Part shown: positions 33,269 to 42,408 of the stretch, piece by piece
How the letters are laid out: the number at the start of each line of letters is the position of its first letter
Position numbering within the stretch: the first letter of the stretch is position 1
Source of the DNA: Roseinatronobacter sp052379845
Lineage (GTDB): Bacteria; Pseudomonadota; Alphaproteobacteria; Rhodobacterales; Rhodobacteraceae
Strand: one strand, 5' to 3'
NCBI GenBank assembly: GCA_052379845.1
Contig: JBQTCF010000023.1
DNA: 64,000 bases
Position numbers and translations under genes: made by a program
Notes under the pieces: generated by a model
Database searches by the model: none
Told to the model about the DNA's origin: nothing
The model's input: only the letters and a program-made list of their open reading frames with translations

Positions 33269-34336
33269 ATGAAGGCTTTGCGCTTTCACGCTGCCAAGGA
33301 CCTGCGGGTCGAAGACATCGCGCTGCCGACCGAGCCGGCCGACGACGAGGTCGTCATCAAGAACCGCTTCGCCGGCATCTGCGGGACGGACTTGCACGAG
33401 TACGCCTATGGCCCGATTTTCGTGCCCAAGGACGCTGAGGGCAAAACCGCCGCGCCGCAGGTTCTAGGGCATGAATACGGTGGGGTGGTCACCAAGGTCG
33501 GCAAGAACGTAACCCATGTGAAAGTGGGCGACCGAGTTTCTGTCCAGCCCTTCATCACGCCGCGGGGCGGGGATTACTATTCGGATCTCGGACATTTCAA
33601 TCTGTCAGATCAGATGCAACTTGCCGGGCTGTCATGGATAGGCGGTGGAATGGCGACTGACAGTTTGCTAAAGAGTTATAACGTCTACAAGGTGCCGGAA
33701 AACATGTCAGACGAGGATGCAGCTTTGGTCGAACCTACGGCGGTTGCAGTTTACGGTGTCGAACGTGGCGGTGTGACAGCCGGCGATTCCGTGCTGGTGA
33801 CTGGTGCTGGCCCTATTGGACTTTTGACCCTTTTGGCAGCCCGCGCTGCGGGTGCTGTTCAGCTGTTCGTGTCGGACCCTAACGCTACGCGTCTGGAGAT
33901 TGCCAAGCAGATCATCCCCGACGTCACTACTATCAACCCCCGCGAGCAGAATGTCGGTGATGTGATCCGTGCGGCGACCGAAGGCAATGTCGGCTGCGAT
34001 GTGGCGCTGGAATGCGTGGGCAATACGCTGGCGCTCCAGGCCTGCGTCGATGCGGTGCGCAAGCGCGGCTCGGTAGTGCAAATCGGCCTGCACGCGGGCG
34101 AAGCGCCGTTGAACTGGTTCAACGTGACCTACAAGGACATTGATATTCGCGGCTCCTGGGCCTATACGGCACAGATGTGGCCGCGCGTGATGCGTCTGAT
34201 AGCGTCGGGCCAGATCCCTGCGCGCAAGGTTGTAACCAAGACCGTAACGCTGGACACCGCGATCAAGGATGGCTTCGATGCGCTGCTTGATCCGGCGGGC
34301 ACCCAACTCAAGATCCTGATCGACCTAGGCCGCTGA
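33269..34336 (+). CDS. zinc-dependent alcohol dehydrogenase (MDR family)
   Basis: The 355-residue medium-chain dehydrogenase is preceded by a strong AGGGAGGAG. Catalytic zinc ligands lie in GICGTDLHEY and GHEYGGVVTKVG, and the Rossmann fold in DSVLVTGAGPIGLLTLLAARAAGA. It resembles 2,3-butanediol and threonine dehydrogenases. The usual cysteine-rich structural zinc loop is replaced (ITPRGGDYYSDLGHFN), as in the butanediol dehydrogenase branch. It would oxidise a secondary alcohol or diol intermediate of the substrate. It is followed by a hairpin at 34384-34405. Confidence 0.88.
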   Translation: MKALRFHAAKDLRVEDIALPTEPADDEVVIKNRFAGICGTDLHEYAYGPIFVPKDAEGKTAAPQVLGHEYGGVVTKVGKNVTHVKVGDRVSVQPFITPRGGDYYSDLGHFNLSDQMQLAGLSWIGGGMATDSLLKSYNVYKVPENMSDEDAALVEPTAVAVYGVERGGVTAGDSVLVTGAGPIGLLTLLAARAAGAVQLFVSDPNATRLEIAKQIIPDVTTINPREQNVGDVIRAATEGNVGCDVALECVGNTLALQACVDAVRKRGSVVQIGLHAGEAPLNWFNVTYKDIDIRGSWAYTAQMWPRVMRLIASGQIPARKVVTKTVTLDTAIKDGFDALLDPAGTQLKILIDLGR

Positions 34337-34383
34337 GGGGCGGGCCGAAGCTCCCGTCGGCCTTTTCACAGCTGGTCAGTAAG

Positions 34384-34405
34384 CCAAGGCATTCCGGTGC
34401 CTTGG
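34384..34405 (+). terminator. terminator-like hairpin after the alcohol dehydrogenase
   Basis: An 8-base-pair stem, CCAAGGCA/TGCCTTGG with a 6-base loop, lies 48 bases after the stop and is followed by a pyrimidine-rich TCTCTCTCATTTCC. Confidence 0.5.
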
Positions 34406-34437
34406 TCTCTCTCATTTCCGGACTTTGGGTATGAAAA

Positions 34438-34465
34438 AGCCCGCAGCCGGACGGGGCTGCGGGCT
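34438..34465 (-). terminator. Rho-independent terminator of the fadJ-thiolase unit
   Basis: An 11-base-pair stem (AGCCCGCAGCC with its complement, 6-base loop) is followed on the minus strand by TTTTT. It sits 18 bases beyond the thiolase stop. Confidence 0.8.
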
Positions 34466-34482
34466 AAAAGGTTTGATGGTTC

Positions 34483-35688
34483 TTAGACCCGCTCTAACAA
34501 CAAGGCCGCCCCTTGGCCCACACCCACACACATGGATACGACCGCGCGGCGGGCGCTGCCCAACGACAGTTCAAGCGCGGCGCTGCCGGTGATGCGCGCA
34601 CCTGACATGCCCAAGGGATGGCCAAGTGCGATCGCGCCGCCATTCGGGTTCACCCGCGGATCGTCAGGCGCGATGCCTAGCCCCTCGAGGCAGGCCAAAA
34701 CCTGCGCGGCAAAGGCTTCGTTCACCTCGAATAGGTCGATGTCTGCGTAGGTCAACCCGGCTTGAGCCAGCAGCTTCCTCACCGCTGGAACCGGTCCGTA
34801 GCCCATGATGCGCGGCGCGACACCTGCCGATGCACCACCGACGACGCGGGCGAGGGGGCGAAGGCCGTGCAGGGCGATTGCCGCCTCGGAAGCGAGCACC
34901 AGAGCGGCAGCCCCGTCATTAACCCCTGACGCATTGCCTGCGGTGACAGACCCGTCGGATCGGGTGATCGGACGCAAACGAGCAAGGTCGGAGAAAGTGG
35001 TATCTGGGCGAGGATGCTCGTCAGTGGCGACTTGAATTTCCTTGCCCTTTCCGGCCGACTCGGCAACGGTCAAGATTTCGCGGGTAAGCCTGCCGGAAGC
35101 GATTGCAGCCCCTGCTTTGTGTTGCGAACCCAATGCGAATGCATCCTGCGCATCGCGCGAGATCTTCATTTCATCGGCTAGATTCTGCGCGGTTTCAGGC
35201 ATGGAGTCCGTGCCATACATCGCCTGCATCTTCGGATTTATGAAGCGCCACCCAATTGTGGTGTCTTCCATCGCTACTGTGCGGGAGAACGCGCTTTCGG
35301 ATTTCAGCATCACAAAGGGGGCGCGGCTCATGCTTTCCACACCACCTGCGATGGCCAGCTCCATTTCTCCAGACTTGATTGCACGAAGGGCGGAAATCAC
35401 CGCCTCCATCCCGGAGGCGCATAGCCGGTTGACGGTCACGCCGGGGATGGTTTCGGGATACCCCGCCAGAAGCGCCCCCATTCGCGCGACATTTCGGTTG
35501 TCTTCGCCAGACTGGTTGGCACATCCCATCCAAACCTCTTCGATCGCGGCGGGGTCCATTTTCGGGTTACGGCGGAGAAGTTCAGCCAAGGGAAACGCCG
35601 CAAGGTCGTCGGCGCGCAGTTTTGACAAACTCCCCCCATGACGACCAATTGGCGTGCGAATGTAGTCACAGATGTAGACGTGGGTCAT
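34483..35688 (-). CDS. thiolase (acetyl-CoA acyltransferase, 3-oxoadipyl-CoA type)
   Basis: The 401-residue enzyme has nucleophilic Cys in TVNRLCASGMEAVISA (about 90), GGVESMSRAPFV, the His of NPNGGAIALGHPLGMSGAR (about 355) and the second Cys in VSMCVGVGQGAALLLERV. Overall style is that of PcaF-like and long-chain thiolases. It cleaves a 3-ketoacyl-CoA to acetyl-CoA, finishing the beta-oxidation made possible by the acyl-CoA dehydrogenase and the FadJ-like protein. It overlaps that gene by 4 bases (ATGA). Confidence 0.92.
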   Translation of the reverse strand: MTHVYICDYIRTPIGRHGGSLSKLRADDLAAFPLAELLRRNPKMDPAAIEEVWMGCANQSGEDNRNVARMGALLAGYPETIPGVTVNRLCASGMEAVISALRAIKSGEMELAIAGGVESMSRAPFVMLKSESAFSRTVAMEDTTIGWRFINPKMQAMYGTDSMPETAQNLADEMKISRDAQDAFALGSQHKAGAAIASGRLTREILTVAESAGKGKEIQVATDEHPRPDTTFSDLARLRPITRSDGSVTAGNASGVNDGAAALVLASEAAIALHGLRPLARVVGGASAGVAPRIMGYGPVPAVRKLLAQAGLTYADIDLFEVNEAFAAQVLACLEGLGIAPDDPRVNPNGGAIALGHPLGMSGARITGSAALELSLGSARRAVVSMCVGVGQGAALLLERV

Positions 35689-37760
35689 GCGATGGCTCCA
35701 TCACGGTTCAGACTGTCGAAGTTGCGACCCTCGCCCACCAGTTGGCGCAGCAAGGTGGGGACGGACCATGACAGTGGATCGGCTGCGGCCAAGGCCTCCA
35801 GTTTGGTAAGAACAACAGGAAGCCCTAGGTCATCTGCGAAGTGCATGAGACCGCCGCGCCAGCGCGGAAAGCCATAGCCATGCACCAGCACAAGGTCGAT
35901 GTCCTGCGGGCGTGCAGCTATACCGTCTTCGAGAATGGCAACTGCTTCGACGATCATAGATAAGACCGCCCGTTCGGTGATATCGTCCTTGCTCAGCGTC
36001 ACACGCTTGACCCCTGCGGAATCGCTGGCCTTGTAGATGGCATGCGTCACGGCGTCCGACTCCATCGCCTTGCCGGATGCATCATAGTCGTACCAGCCCG
36101 CCCCCGTCTTGCGGCCTAGGCGGCCAAGCACTTCGACCATGTGGTCGGCAATCGGGACATAGCGAACGCCCGGCTGCTCGCGCAACCTCTGCCGCTTGCG
36201 ATTGGCATAGGCGATGTCGAGGCCGGACATATCCTGCGCTTCGTAGGGACCCATGGCCATGCCAAAGCCGCGCATGGCATCATCGACCCCTTTTGGACAT
36301 GAGCCTTCAAGCAGCATCAGATCGGCGTTCTTTCTCAGTCGAGACAGGATGCGATTACCAATGAAACCGTCGCAGACGCCAGAGAGGACGGGTATTTTGC
36401 CCATGCGCCTCGCGAGAGCGAAGGCTTGCCCGAGGGTCGCGGTGGATGTTTTGTCGCCTCGCACGATTTCGAGCAGTTTCATCACATGCGCGGGCGCGAA
36501 AAAATGCAGACCGACAAAGCGGTCGGGATTTGCAAGTTCAGCCGCCATGGCGTTCACATCAAGATATGAGGTGTTGGTGGCGAGGATCGTGTCGGCTGGC
36601 AGGGCCATTTGCAGAGCCGCAAAGATCGTGCGTTTGACGTCCATGCTTTCGAATGCAGCCTCGATGGCCAGATCGACCGCAGGCAAGTTTTCGTAACCCG
36701 CGCCAAATGTCACGCGGTCCCGGAAATCCTGAAGATCGGAAATGGCGCGGCGCTCCATCCCTTGCGCAATCAACCGGTCTAGGTTGGCTTCGGCGCGCGC
36801 CTGACCGGCGGCATCGGTTTCCAGCACATGGACGCGCAATCCCGCAAAGGTCAGCGCATAAGCAATCCCGGCACCCATCATTCCGCCGCCGACAACGATT
36901 GCGGTCGAGATCGGGCGTTCCGGCGCGGGGTAGGATTTGCCCTGCGATTGCGCAGCGCGTTCGGCAAAGAACACATGGCGCAACGCGCGCGCCTGGGTGG
37001 ACTGCCGCAGGCCAAGAAAGGCAGAGCGCTCGCGGACAAGCGTGGTGTCCAACGGATCGGTGGCCGAGGCCGCCACCAAATCGATCGCGATATGGGGTGC
37101 GTTCTGGCCCGGGGCCCTGCGGTCGGCAAGTTTGTGGGCTGCAGCAATCGCAGCTTCGTCCTGTCGGGGGGCGGGCCGATGGTCAGCCACGATAGCGCGG
37201 CGCAAGACATTGATGCCCATCGCAAGTGCGGCAGCAAGCGGATCATCCGCCAAGATATCGACAAGACCCAAGCGCACCGCTTCGTCTGCCGCTATCGTGC
37301 GGCCCTGACCAATCAAGTCGGCAGCTGCCGCGATGCCGATCAGGCGGGGAAGGCGTTGCGTGCCCCCTGCACCTGGAACTATGCCGAGCGTTACCTCCGG
37401 CAGACCGAGCGTCGCCTTCGGCGATGCGATTCGGAAGCGACAGGCCAAAGCGATTTCCAGCCCGCCTCCCAAAGCAGGCCCCGAAACGGCAGCGATTGTC
37501 GGGAAGGGCAGGTCCACTAGGTCGGCCAGAATATCGTTGAGGTGAGGTGACTGAGGTTCCCCGTCAAATTCCTTTGCGTCGGCCCCTGCAACAAAAGACC
37601 TGCCGGCCCCTGTGATAATCAACCGTTTTGGCCGATCATCTCGCGCCCGTGTAATGGCCGACTGCAGCCCAGCCCGCATCGCCTGTCCAAAGATGTTCAG
37701 AGGCGGATTGTCGCAAGTAATGATCGCTCCCTCGCTGTGATGTTCGTAGGTGACGGGCAT
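35685..37760 (-). CDS. FadJ/FadB-like enoyl-CoA hydratase / 3-hydroxyacyl-CoA dehydrogenase
   Basis: The 691-residue bifunctional protein starts at MPVTYEHHSEGAIITCDN (37760). The N-terminal crotonase domain has the oxyanion loops GAGRSFVAGADAKEFDG and TIAAVSGPALGGGLEIALACRFRIA, and the proton-shuttling Glu region PEVTLGIVPGAGGTQRLPRL. The dehydrogenase part begins AIVVGGGMMGAGIAYALTFAGLRVHVLETD, with SGVCDGFIGNRI and two C-terminal helical domains. It hydrates and oxidises acyl-CoA intermediates. It is the first gene of a two-gene unit with the thiolase; an operator lies about 110 bases upstream. Confidence 0.93.
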   Translation of the reverse strand: MPVTYEHHSEGAIITCDNPPLNIFGQAMRAGLQSAITRARDDRPKRLIITGAGRSFVAGADAKEFDGEPQSPHLNDILADLVDLPFPTIAAVSGPALGGGLEIALACRFRIASPKATLGLPEVTLGIVPGAGGTQRLPRLIGIAAAADLIGQGRTIAADEAVRLGLVDILADDPLAAALAMGINVLRRAIVADHRPAPRQDEAAIAAAHKLADRRAPGQNAPHIAIDLVAASATDPLDTTLVRERSAFLGLRQSTQARALRHVFFAERAAQSQGKSYPAPERPISTAIVVGGGMMGAGIAYALTFAGLRVHVLETDAAGQARAEANLDRLIAQGMERRAISDLQDFRDRVTFGAGYENLPAVDLAIEAAFESMDVKRTIFAALQMALPADTILATNTSYLDVNAMAAELANPDRFVGLHFFAPAHVMKLLEIVRGDKTSTATLGQAFALARRMGKIPVLSGVCDGFIGNRILSRLRKNADLMLLEGSCPKGVDDAMRGFGMAMGPYEAQDMSGLDIAYANRKRQRLREQPGVRYVPIADHMVEVLGRLGRKTGAGWYDYDASGKAMESDAVTHAIYKASDSAGVKRVTLSKDDITERAVLSMIVEAVAILEDGIAARPQDIDLVLVHGYGFPRWRGGLMHFADDLGLPVVLTKLEALAAADPLSWSVPTLLRQLVGEGRNFDSLNRDGAIA

Positions 37761-37868
37761 GGCTTCTCCTCGACGTGACAGACAATGGCCCACATCGCAC
37801 CTGGGACCAAATTAAAGGCAGGATTTCACCTCGCTTCTGTGTGTCGTCCGGCGAGCCTCGGTCGCAAC

Positions 37869-37884
37869 TGTCAATTCTGAGACA
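37869..37884. promoter_or_regulatory. TGTC-N8-GACA operator between fadJ-like and flavin reductase genes
   Basis: TGTCAATTCTGAGACA lies in the 251-base interval between the divergent FadJ-like and first flavin reductase genes, where it could serve both. Confidence 0.6.
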
Positions 37885-38011
37885 GGCAGGACCAAGCCGA
37901 CCAATTCATCTGGGCCAGTATGCAGCCGGCAACTAATTGAAAAATATGTCCCCATCGAAGCAGCTTCATCAGCTCGATTAACACGAGATTAATGCGGGGA
38001 GGGCCGTCAAA

Positions 38012-38542
38012 ATGTCGGCGCAACAGTTAAACCGAAGTCCGATAGACGAGGCTTTCCGAGCCAGTATGAGGCTCGTCGCTTCGTCGGTTTCGTTGGTGAC
38101 GGCGTGCGACGACGCAGGCGAATGGCACGGAATGGCTGTAACGAGCGCCGGATCGCTGTCGATGAGCCCGCCTTCTATGATGGTCGCAGTCAATCGGACG
38201 GCATCAATCCATCCGGTGATCATGCGTTCCGGCCGTTTCACGATCAACCTGATGGACGAGTCACATGCTGCGTTGCTAGAGCCGTTTGCCCGCAGCGACA
38301 TGCGCGACCGACGCTTTGAGGTAGATGACTGGGTCGAAGCGGGATCCAGCGGGCCAGTGCTGAAGGGTGCTCTGTGCAGCCATGTCTGCAGTGTGTCGGA
38401 AACACACGATTTCGGAACGCACACAGTTTTCTTCGGCACGGTCGACGACGTGATCCTGCCTCAAGACATAGCGCGGTCGCCCGCGCCCATTCTTTGGCTG
38501 AACGGCAGGCGGGTATCCGTCGCCACGCCTCAAACCATCTGA
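38012..38542 (+). CDS. flavin reductase family protein (first copy)
   Basis: The 176-residue protein is of the HpaC-like flavin reductase domain type. FRASMRLVASSVSLVTACDD, HGMAVTSAGSLSMSPPSMMVAVN (flavin-binding) and RFTINLMDESHAALLEPFAR are characteristic, as is the end FGTVDDVILPQ and PILWLNGRRV. It would reduce FMN with NAD(P)H and hand it to the monooxygenase encoded 66 bases downstream. A second, diverged copy lies at 39919-40461. Confidence 0.88.
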   Translation: MSAQQLNRSPIDEAFRASMRLVASSVSLVTACDDAGEWHGMAVTSAGSLSMSPPSMMVAVNRTASIHPVIMRSGRFTINLMDESHAALLEPFARSDMRDRRFEVDDWVEAGSSGPVLKGALCSHVCSVSETHDFGTHTVFFGTVDDVILPQDIARSPAPILWLNGRRVSVATPQTI

Positions 38543-38608
38543 CATCGGGAACTACCGACGCCAGAACAAATGCCTCGTTTCGGGGCTAGCAAACTAGGGA
38601 GGACTACA

Positions 38609-39697
38609 ATGGAAATCGGACTATTCCACATGCCACTGCACCCCACGCATCGGTCGCTGCTGGAGGTGCTTGCTGAAAACACCGAAAAGATCATCTACGC
38701 GGATCAACTGGGCTTTTCGGAAACTTGGATCGGCGAACATTATTCGGCTACGACCGAGCCAATAACCGCGCCGATGATGTTCATGGCATCGCTGATCAAT
38801 CAGACCAAGAATATCCGGTTTGGTACGGGAGTGATCGCTCTACCCAATCATCATCCGGCGCAGGTGGCGGGTCAGGTTGCACAGTTCGACCACATGTCCA
38901 ACGGTCGCTTCAACATGGGCATCGGGCCGGGTGGACTCGCCTCGGACATGGAATTGTTCGGCGTTCTCGATGGCAGTGTTCGTGCTGAAAAGTTCGCTGA
39001 ATCAATCGGGATGATCAAGCAGATTTGGTCGCAAGACCCGCCCTATGACATCAAGGGCAAGCACTGGCACATCAAGATCACCGACAACATCATTCCGAAA
39101 CTTGGCGTCGGATACATGCAAAAACCCTTGCAGCAGCCGCATCCCCCGATCTCGCTGTCGTCGATGTCGCCGGACGGCAACTCAGTTGCCCACGCGATCA
39201 AGATGGGCTGGAAGCCGATCACAGCAAACTTTGCCCCCGAGAGCACGGTTATCAACCACTGGAACAAGTATCTTGAGGGATGCGAGGCAGCGGGCGTCAA
39301 GCCAACTGGCAAGGAATGGTCGGTTGCCCGCAACATCCTGATTGCTGACAGCGATGAACAGGCCGAAGACTGGCTGCTAGATCCGCAAGGATCGGACTTC
39401 TACTACTTCGACTACCTTTGGGAAGTGCTTAAGGTGGCGAACTACACCGCGGTCATCAAACCGATTGTGACGATGGACGACAAGGATGTGACCGTCGAGT
39501 CGATCGTCAAAGCCTCGGTCATTTACGGATCGCGCAAGACCGTGATCGACAAGATCATGTCGCTGCGCGAACGTTCGGGCCCGTGGAACGTGCTTTTGAA
39601 AGCGGCAATGGATGGTTCTGGCAAGAATCGTGAACGCGAGCGCCTGACGATGCGTCGTCTGGCCGAGGATGTGTTGCCGGTCATCAACGCAGGGTGA
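38609..39697 (+). CDS. luciferase-like FMN-dependent monooxygenase
   Basis: The 362-residue protein starts at MEIGLFHMPLHPTH behind AGGGAGGA. The bacterial luciferase (LLM) fold shows in FSETWIGEHYSATTEPITAPM, IRFGTGVIALPNHHPAQVAGQVAQFDHMSNGRFNMGIGPG, and DVTVESIVKASVIYG. It resembles limonene and other terpenoid or cyclic-ketone monooxygenases more than the sulfonate branch. It needs reduced FMN from a separate reductase; two reductase genes flank it. It is probably the first oxygenase of the pathway. The substrate cannot be told from sequence. A strong hairpin follows the stop. Confidence 0.9.
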   Translation: MEIGLFHMPLHPTHRSLLEVLAENTEKIIYADQLGFSETWIGEHYSATTEPITAPMMFMASLINQTKNIRFGTGVIALPNHHPAQVAGQVAQFDHMSNGRFNMGIGPGGLASDMELFGVLDGSVRAEKFAESIGMIKQIWSQDPPYDIKGKHWHIKITDNIIPKLGVGYMQKPLQQPHPPISLSSMSPDGNSVAHAIKMGWKPITANFAPESTVINHWNKYLEGCEAAGVKPTGKEWSVARNILIADSDEQAEDWLLDPQGSDFYYFDYLWEVLKVANYTAVIKPIVTMDDKDVTVESIVKASVIYGSRKTVIDKIMSLRERSGPWNVLLKAAMDGSGKNRERERLTMRRLAEDVLPVINAG

Positions 39698-39705
39698 TTC
39701 TACCC

Positions 39706-39731
39706 GGCGCGGGGAAGCAATTCCCCGCGCC
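39706..39731 (+). terminator. terminator hairpin after the monooxygenase
   Basis: An 11-base-pair GC stem (GGCGCGGGGAA with its complement) and a GCAA loop lie 9 bases after the stop. The following tract has few T residues, so termination may be partial. Confidence 0.6.
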
Positions 39732-39794
39732 GCCGCTATTTCTGCGTGGTCACGTTCGATTGGTGGGTGATCGCTTAAGTCACCCCTATGTGCC

Positions 39795-39810
39795 TGTCTC
39801 AAATGAGACT
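39795..39810. promoter_or_regulatory. TGTC-N8-GACW operator upstream of the second flavin reductase
   Basis: TGTCTCAAATGAGACT contains the near-perfect palindrome GTCTCA-AA-TGAGAC. A further GAGACA half-site follows at 39815-39820. It lies about 110 bases before the reductase ATG. Confidence 0.6.
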
Positions 39811-39918
39811 CGAAGAGACAAATGAAGGTTGCACAATAGACGTAGCCGAGCGACGTTTAAGCCAATAGTTTGTCCGTAGCCTGAAAATATTGATCTGGTC
39901 CGCCACGGGAAGACCAAA

Positions 39919-40461
39919 ATGCGCATCTCTTCCTTTCCTTGCTGTGACGGCGACCCGGAGTTTTCCGAGGTCTTGCGCACGGCATTGCGCGCCACGGCAG
40001 TCAACGTATCCATCTTGACGACACGAGATCGAGCCGGGTTGAATCACGGGCTTGCAGTCACCACAGCCGTTCCGTTTTCCACCTATCGACCAGCCATGAT
40101 CGTAGCGGTTAAGCATAGCGCGTCTGCCTATCCGGCGATCCGCGATCGAAGCTATTTTTGCTTGAATCAGATCGCTGCAGATGAAATTGATTTACTTGAA
40201 CAGTTCAGCCGTAGCGATCTTCGCTCATCGCGCTTCACAACAGGGCGCTGGTCGGTCGGTCCTGGTGATTTGCCTTATCTTGACAGCGCGTTGACCTGTT
40301 TCTTTTGTGACGTCCATGGCGCGCACGCTCATGCGGATCAGACGGTGTTTATCGGTCAGATCATTGGGGTTAGACTCGGCCAATACCGCAACGCGCAGCG
40401 CGATCCGCTGATGTGGATAAACGGGAGGGCCGCGAGGCTCGCTGGAAGAGAATATGTGTAG
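39919..40461 (+). CDS. flavin reductase family protein (second copy)
   Basis: The 180-residue protein is of the same fold as the first copy but only distantly similar. It has LRTALRATAVNVSILTTRDRAG, NHGLAVTTAVPFSTYRPAMIVAVKH, SYFCLNQIAADEIDLLEQFSR, then VFIGQIIGVRLGQ and PLMWINGRAARL. It presumably reduces FMN or FAD for the same monooxygenase. It is followed after 50 bases by the regulator gene on the same strand, so both may share the operator at 39795-39810. Confidence 0.85.
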   Translation: MRISSFPCCDGDPEFSEVLRTALRATAVNVSILTTRDRAGLNHGLAVTTAVPFSTYRPAMIVAVKHSASAYPAIRDRSYFCLNQIAADEIDLLEQFSRSDLRSSRFTTGRWSVGPGDLPYLDSALTCFFCDVHGAHAHADQTVFIGQIIGVRLGQYRNAQRDPLMWINGRAARLAGREYV

Positions 40462-40511
40462 GTCTTGCGGCAAGTAAGACCTACACATCAACTGTCTTGG
40501 GAGGGGCACAG

Positions 40512-42371
40512 ATGTGGGAGACAGAAGCGATCGAGGCGCGCGGATTCGCTGATCCGCTGTCGAGCGAGATTTCAAGCATACTTCGCGCGCGTGGAGCGCC
40601 CGACGCTCGGCTTCCGGATGTCATCGAGCAGTCGTGGAAGCGGTGTTTGGCGGATTACAAGCTATTGCCTGATGCTATGCCAAAAGCCTCTGTTCTGACG
40701 CATTCTGAATTGAAAATGCAGATGGAAGAACGCGAAGAGTTCATGCGCGTTGCAGAGCCCGAGATTGAGAGTTTGTTCCGGAAGTTGGTTGACAGCGAAT
40801 ATATCGTATCATTGGCATCTTCGCAGGGCGCGATGGTGTTGTTTCGCTGCGACTACCAGTATCTGAGCGATCTCGCTGTATCGGGGGTAATCCCAGGTTC
40901 GATCTGGACCGAAGAACAGCAGGGCACCAATGGCGTGGGGACGGGTTTGCGACTTGGCAAACCTTTGATTATCGCTGGTTCGGAGCATTACGGTACGGCA
41001 GTCCAGCGGCTGACCTGCCTGACCGCTCCGGTGCTTGGCCGACATGGGGCTATCGAAAGCATCGTCAACGTCACAACGCTCCGTCCTGCTGACGCGCGCA
41101 TGAATCAGATGGTCCAGAAAATCGTGGAACGCTCGGCGCTGCGGATTGAAAACGCCTATTTCGGTTACATTAACCGACGCAGCCTTATGCTACGCATTCT
41201 GGACGGTGGTGAGGGCGCGGATATTGCGGAAGAGGGCCGTTTGGCCTTGGATGAGAACGGGCGGGTGATCGATGGATCTTCGTTCACGCAGAGTCTCCTG
41301 GGCCAAGACGTCGGAAAACTTTTGGGTCAGTCAGCTGAGGATTTATTCGAGCTAGATCGATCGATTTCCGAAATCCGCCCGAACGCGCCGATCACGCTCC
41401 ACTATCAGGGCCGCAGCTTACTGGCCATGCTGAGCCTGCCGGACACGGCGTCCCGGTCTTCCATCAGCCTTGTTGCCGCACCTGCGAACACGCCCGCATT
41501 GCGGACTGTCGACCTAGCAGAAGAGGCCCTTCGGATCAATCCAATCCTTTCACAGGCGCTTGATCGGGCACGGCGCTTGCTAGCTGCTGGTCTGCCTCTG
41601 GCAATCACTGGTGAAACAGGGGTCGGCAAAACCGCCTTTGCGAAATCCGTGGCGCGGTTTTGTTTCGGAGAGGACAGCGAAATCGTCTTCATTGATTGTG
41701 CTTCGCTGCAAAGTCAGGGCGACCTGGGTCTGCTTTTACAAAATCGGCTTTCGGGAGGGAAATCCTGTCTGTTGGTAGACAGGATCGACGAGATGGACGA
41801 AGCCAGCCAGACTGCCCTGCTCGCTGTTCTGGAAAATGACCGGCAAGCCGGCGCAAACGGCATTGGCGTCATCGTGATCTCGACCCATGAACTCGACCAT
41901 CTCGTCCGCGAAAACCGGATGCGAGTGGATCTCGCGCATAGGCTGAAGGGTGGACAGGTGGGACTTCCGCCGCTGCGCAGTGTGCCTGATCTGGAAGAAA
42001 CGATTTTCGAACTTTTCCGCAATGAGCGAAACGCCCTCGGCAAACCTAACTTGGAACTCGAAAGCGATGCAAGGTTGGTCTTGTTGCATTACCACTGGCC
42101 CGGAAACCTGCGCGAACTGCGAAACACGTTGCGGCACGCGGTTGCCTTGGCAGATGGAAAGCAAATCGGGCTGGAGCATTTGCCTGACAACATCGTCGAA
42201 GAGCTTTCCCGCAAGGATTTGACAGCCCGCTCGCAGTCTGAGGCGTCGAAAATCGAAGCAGCGCTGCGCTATAACGGCGGAAACGTCTCCTTGACCGCTC
42301 GTTATCTGGGGGTTTCGCGGGCAACGCTTTACCGCAAGATCCAGATACAAAAAGCCCGCGGCGAGGCCTAG
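40512..42371 (+). CDS. AcoR-like enhancer-binding-type regulator lacking GAFTGA
   Basis: The 619-residue protein starts at MWETEAIEARGFADPL, preceded by GGGAGGGGC. A GAF sensor domain (about 75-230) carries SIWTEEQQGTNGVGTGLRLGKP, then a PAS-like part. An AAA+ domain has Walker A AITGETGVGKTAFAKS (about 355-370), and a Fis-type helix-turn-helix ends the protein (NGGNVSLTARYLGVSRATLYRKI). The region between Walker A and B is short and has no GAFTGA loop, and Walker B reads CLLVDRIDEM instead of the usual DE pair. Direct sigma-54 activation is therefore doubtful. It is the likely regulator of the cluster, sensing substrate via the GAF domain. Confidence 0.9.
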   Translation: MWETEAIEARGFADPLSSEISSILRARGAPDARLPDVIEQSWKRCLADYKLLPDAMPKASVLTHSELKMQMEEREEFMRVAEPEIESLFRKLVDSEYIVSLASSQGAMVLFRCDYQYLSDLAVSGVIPGSIWTEEQQGTNGVGTGLRLGKPLIIAGSEHYGTAVQRLTCLTAPVLGRHGAIESIVNVTTLRPADARMNQMVQKIVERSALRIENAYFGYINRRSLMLRILDGGEGADIAEEGRLALDENGRVIDGSSFTQSLLGQDVGKLLGQSAEDLFELDRSISEIRPNAPITLHYQGRSLLAMLSLPDTASRSSISLVAAPANTPALRTVDLAEEALRINPILSQALDRARRLLAAGLPLAITGETGVGKTAFAKSVARFCFGEDSEIVFIDCASLQSQGDLGLLLQNRLSGGKSCLLVDRIDEMDEASQTALLAVLENDRQAGANGIGVIVISTHELDHLVRENRMRVDLAHRLKGGQVGLPPLRSVPDLEETIFELFRNERNALGKPNLELESDARLVLLHYHWPGNLRELRNTLRHAVALADGKQIGLEHLPDNIVEELSRKDLTARSQSEASKIEAALRYNGGNVSLTARYLGVSRATLYRKIQIQKARGEA

Positions 42372-42378
42372 CATAGGC

Positions 42379-42400
42379 GCCCGGAGCCAAGGCTCCGGGC
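42379..42400 (+). terminator. Rho-independent terminator of the regulator gene
   Basis: A 10-base-pair perfect stem GCCCGGAGCC/GGCTCCGGGC with an AA loop is followed by TTTCTTCTTC. It starts 8 bases after the stop. Confidence 0.85.
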
Positions 42401-42408
42401 TTTCTTCT

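Noticed and set aside
37761..38011. Sigma-54 (-24/-12) promoters expected from the AcoR-like regulator
   Set aside because: I found no convincing TGGCAC-N5-TTGC pattern in the intergenic regions of the cluster; this agrees with the missing GAFTGA loop.
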